Source: Sphingomonas sp. Leaf230
GTDB lineage: Bacteria > Pseudomonadota > Alphaproteobacteria > Sphingomonadales > Sphingomonadaceae
NCBI RefSeq assembly: GCF_001421745.1
Contig: NZ_LMKW01000001.1
Coordinates: 384,459-448,458, forward strand
DNA length: 64,000 nt
Direction: 5' to 3'
The position numbers and the translations under genes were made by a program. The notes below the pieces were generated by a model. That model did no database searches. It was not told the origin of the DNA and saw nothing but the letters and a program-made list of their open reading frames with translations. Positions 62,580 to 64,000 of the stretch are shown in pieces. Position 1 is the first letter of the stretch, and the number at the start of each line of letters is the position of its first letter.

Positions 62580-64000
62580 TCAGTTGCCGCAGGTACTCGC
62601 AGCACCCGGATCGAGATCCAGACAGCGCCCATCCAGCCCGCTAACCGGCAACCCGATCGTCGCCGCCAAGGTCGGCACAATATCCACCGTCTCCACCGAA
62701 AGCGGTTGCTCGAACCCCGTCATCCCCTTGCGCCAGAACAGGATCGGCACGCGGCGGTCGTAATCCCAAGGCGACCCATGCGTTTCGACATAGCCGCCCG
62801 CCGGCGACACGATCGTCGTCACGCGCGGCTTGAGCAGCACCACCATCTGCCCCGACCGCTCCGGATAGAACGACGCCCGCGCCCGCTCGATCAGCGTCCA
62901 TGTCTCGGGCGGCGACTTCGCCATCGGTGTCGCCATTATTTCGGCGGCCGAGTACGCACCCGCGATCTGCGGCATCGCGCGATAGCGACGCAGCGCCTCC
63001 GCAAGCACCTTCGCCTGCGTCTTTGCCGGCAGCGCGTCGTCGATATACACGTCGCCCTCGGTCCCGAGCAGCACGTTGCCCGGCAGCCCCATGTCCTTGG
63101 CGATCGCGGTGCCGACCTGCTTGGCGAGGACGTTCTCGTCCATGTGCGCCTCCATCGGCATCGCGCGCTGCTGCTGGCGTTCGGTCGCGTCGTGCGCGCC
63201 GTGATCCGCGGTCAGCACGACCTCGTAATCGACCCCGGTCTCATCCATCACGCTAAAGAAGTCGCCGAGCGTCTTGTCGAGCTGCGCCATCTGGATGCAC
63301 ATCTCCGAGCCCTGCGTGCCATAGGTGTGCCCAATATAGTCGGTCGCCGACGCGCCGATGTCGATGATGTCGGTCTGCGGCCCCTTGCCGAGCTTCATGT
63401 CCTGCACCAGCGCCGCCGCCATCGCGAACACCGCGGCGTCCGAGGCCGGCGACACGCGGAAGCCCTTCGCGTCACCGGCTTCACGCTCGAAGCGCCCCTG
63501 GCCGTAGGTCTTGCCCGCGATCACGATCGGATGGTTCACGCCCGCGCAATAGCCGGGCAGCGGCAGCGCCGCCTGAGGCTTGGCGATCAGCGCTGCGACC
63601 GCATCGCGCGTGCGCTGCACCGCCGGCGGTACCGCGCGCGCCGCGTACGAAACGTACGTCTTGCCGTCCCACCACCATAGCTCGTCGACCTTGTGGCCGC
63701 CCATCATCACCGCCGCGCGATCCTTGCCCGCGACCGAGACCGAGCGCGTCCGCGGATCGCGCGCCTTCATCATCTCGCCGAGCGTCGGCACCTTCAGGTG
63801 CATGTCGGACACGGTGTAGCTGTCGTGTGTGCTGCCCGTAACGCGCTCGTCCTCCGAGCAGTAGACGACCTTGTCGGGCCGCCCCGCGCGCTGGTCGATC
63901 CAGTTGTTGGCGATGATGCCGGTATGTGCAGGCCGCATGCCGGTCAGGATCGTCGAGTGGCCGGGGCAGGTCTCGGTCGCGGCATGGCTCTGATACCCGC
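62580..64000 (-). CDS. Alkaline phosphatase-family protein, 5'-truncated by window end
   Basis: The frame stays open to the right edge, giving about 473 residues; the N-terminus is outside. The nucleophile region ATETCPGHSTILTG, metal ligands in TADHGAHDAT and ASATDYIGHTYG, and the DIGAS block identify a PafA/NPP-like phosphodiesterase or phosphatase. It is probably exported, as most of the family are. An internal ATG at 63938 is not the start, since the active-site sequence lies before it. Confidence 0.9.
   Translation of the reverse strand, partial: GYQSHAATETCPGHSTILTGMRPAHTGIIANNWIDQRAGRPDKVVYCSEDERVTGSTHDSYTVSDMHLKVPTLGEMMKARDPRTRSVSVAGKDRAAVMMGGHKVDELWWWDGKTYVSYAARAVPPAVQRTRDAVAALIAKPQAALPLPGYCAGVNHPIVIAGKTYGQGRFEREAGDAKGFRVSPASDAAVFAMAAALVQDMKLGKGPQTDIIDIGASATDYIGHTYGTQGSEMCIQMAQLDKTLGDFFSVMDETGVDYEVVLTADHGAHDATERQQQRAMPMEAHMDENVLAKQVGTAIAKDMGLPGNVLLGTEGDVYIDDALPAKTQAKVLAEALRRYRAMPQIAGAYSAAEIMATPMAKSPPETWTLIERARASFYPERSGQMVVLLKPRVTTIVSPAGGYVETHGSPWDYDRRVPILFWRKGMTGFEQPLSVETVDIVPTLAATIGLPVSGLDGRCLDLDPGAASTCGN

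Noticed and set aside
62706..63680. 324-residue open frame on the plus strand
   Set aside because: Antisense of the alkaline-phosphatase-family gene, rich in Arg/His with no recognisable domain.

Overview
The window is high-GC, densely coded DNA from an alphaproteobacterium, most likely a Sphingomonas-type member of the Sphingomonadaceae. The evidence is the gene content: an exosortase A (XrtA) exopolysaccharide locus, a Caulobacter-like oxidative xylose pathway, a tonB-exbB-exbD-exbD operon and a pspF/pspABC locus. No plasmid, prophage, IS or CRISPR signature was seen. Several families of palindromic repeats lie between genes and in two places run into coding sequence.

Layout. 1-8557 (+): the 3' part of an XrtA/PEP-CTERM exopolysaccharide operon, comprising an outer-membrane protein, ATPase, polysaccharide deacetylase, FemAB-like protein, glycosyltransferase, exosortase A and asparagine-synthase-like amidotransferase. 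Most of these genes overlap by a few bases. 8696-10366 (-): formate-tetrahydrofolate ligase. 10489-13561 (-): a stress-like group (SRPBCC protein, zinc alcohol dehydrogenase, SDR, DUF4142), divergent from isocitrate lyase (13817-15412). 15702-18824 (-): a 1040-residue hybrid histidine kinase that begins with a ParD-like ribbon-helix-helix segment. 19140-29007: all five enzymes of the Weimberg pathway (xylose to 2-oxoglutarate), a sugar porter and a LacI-family regulator, with matching operator-like sites upstream of three of the genes.

29303-43983: housekeeping genes. These are tRNA-Arg, a queuosine-precursor transporter, purC-purS-purQ, a lipoprotein, kynureninase with a secreted hydrolase, parC coupled to a GGDEF/EAL protein, a CCA-adding enzyme/NUDIX/DUF1285 operon, a GNAT acetyltransferase and folB. 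44208-46792: the TonB energy-transduction operon, closed by a clear intrinsic terminator. 47035-54353: a small TPR-like protein, dcd, a cell-wall amidase, RNase P RNA, a large secreted protein, and a SulP transporter with carbonic anhydrase.

54570-55913: a J-domain protein, a 2Fe-2S ferredoxin-like protein and SufE. 56028-59931: an enlarged phage-shock operon (47-residue ORF, pspA, pspB, pspC and four further small membrane proteins with PspB-like tails) behind a sigma-54 promoter, divergent from pspF. 60071-64000: a CPA2 antiporter, a secreted beta-helix protein and a truncated alkaline-phosphatase-family gene.

The most notable points are a 107-bp palindromic element inserted in frame in the XrtA glycosyltransferase, the RHH-kinase fusion, the multiplied PspB-like modules with a shared C-terminal motif, and the inferred xylose operators.
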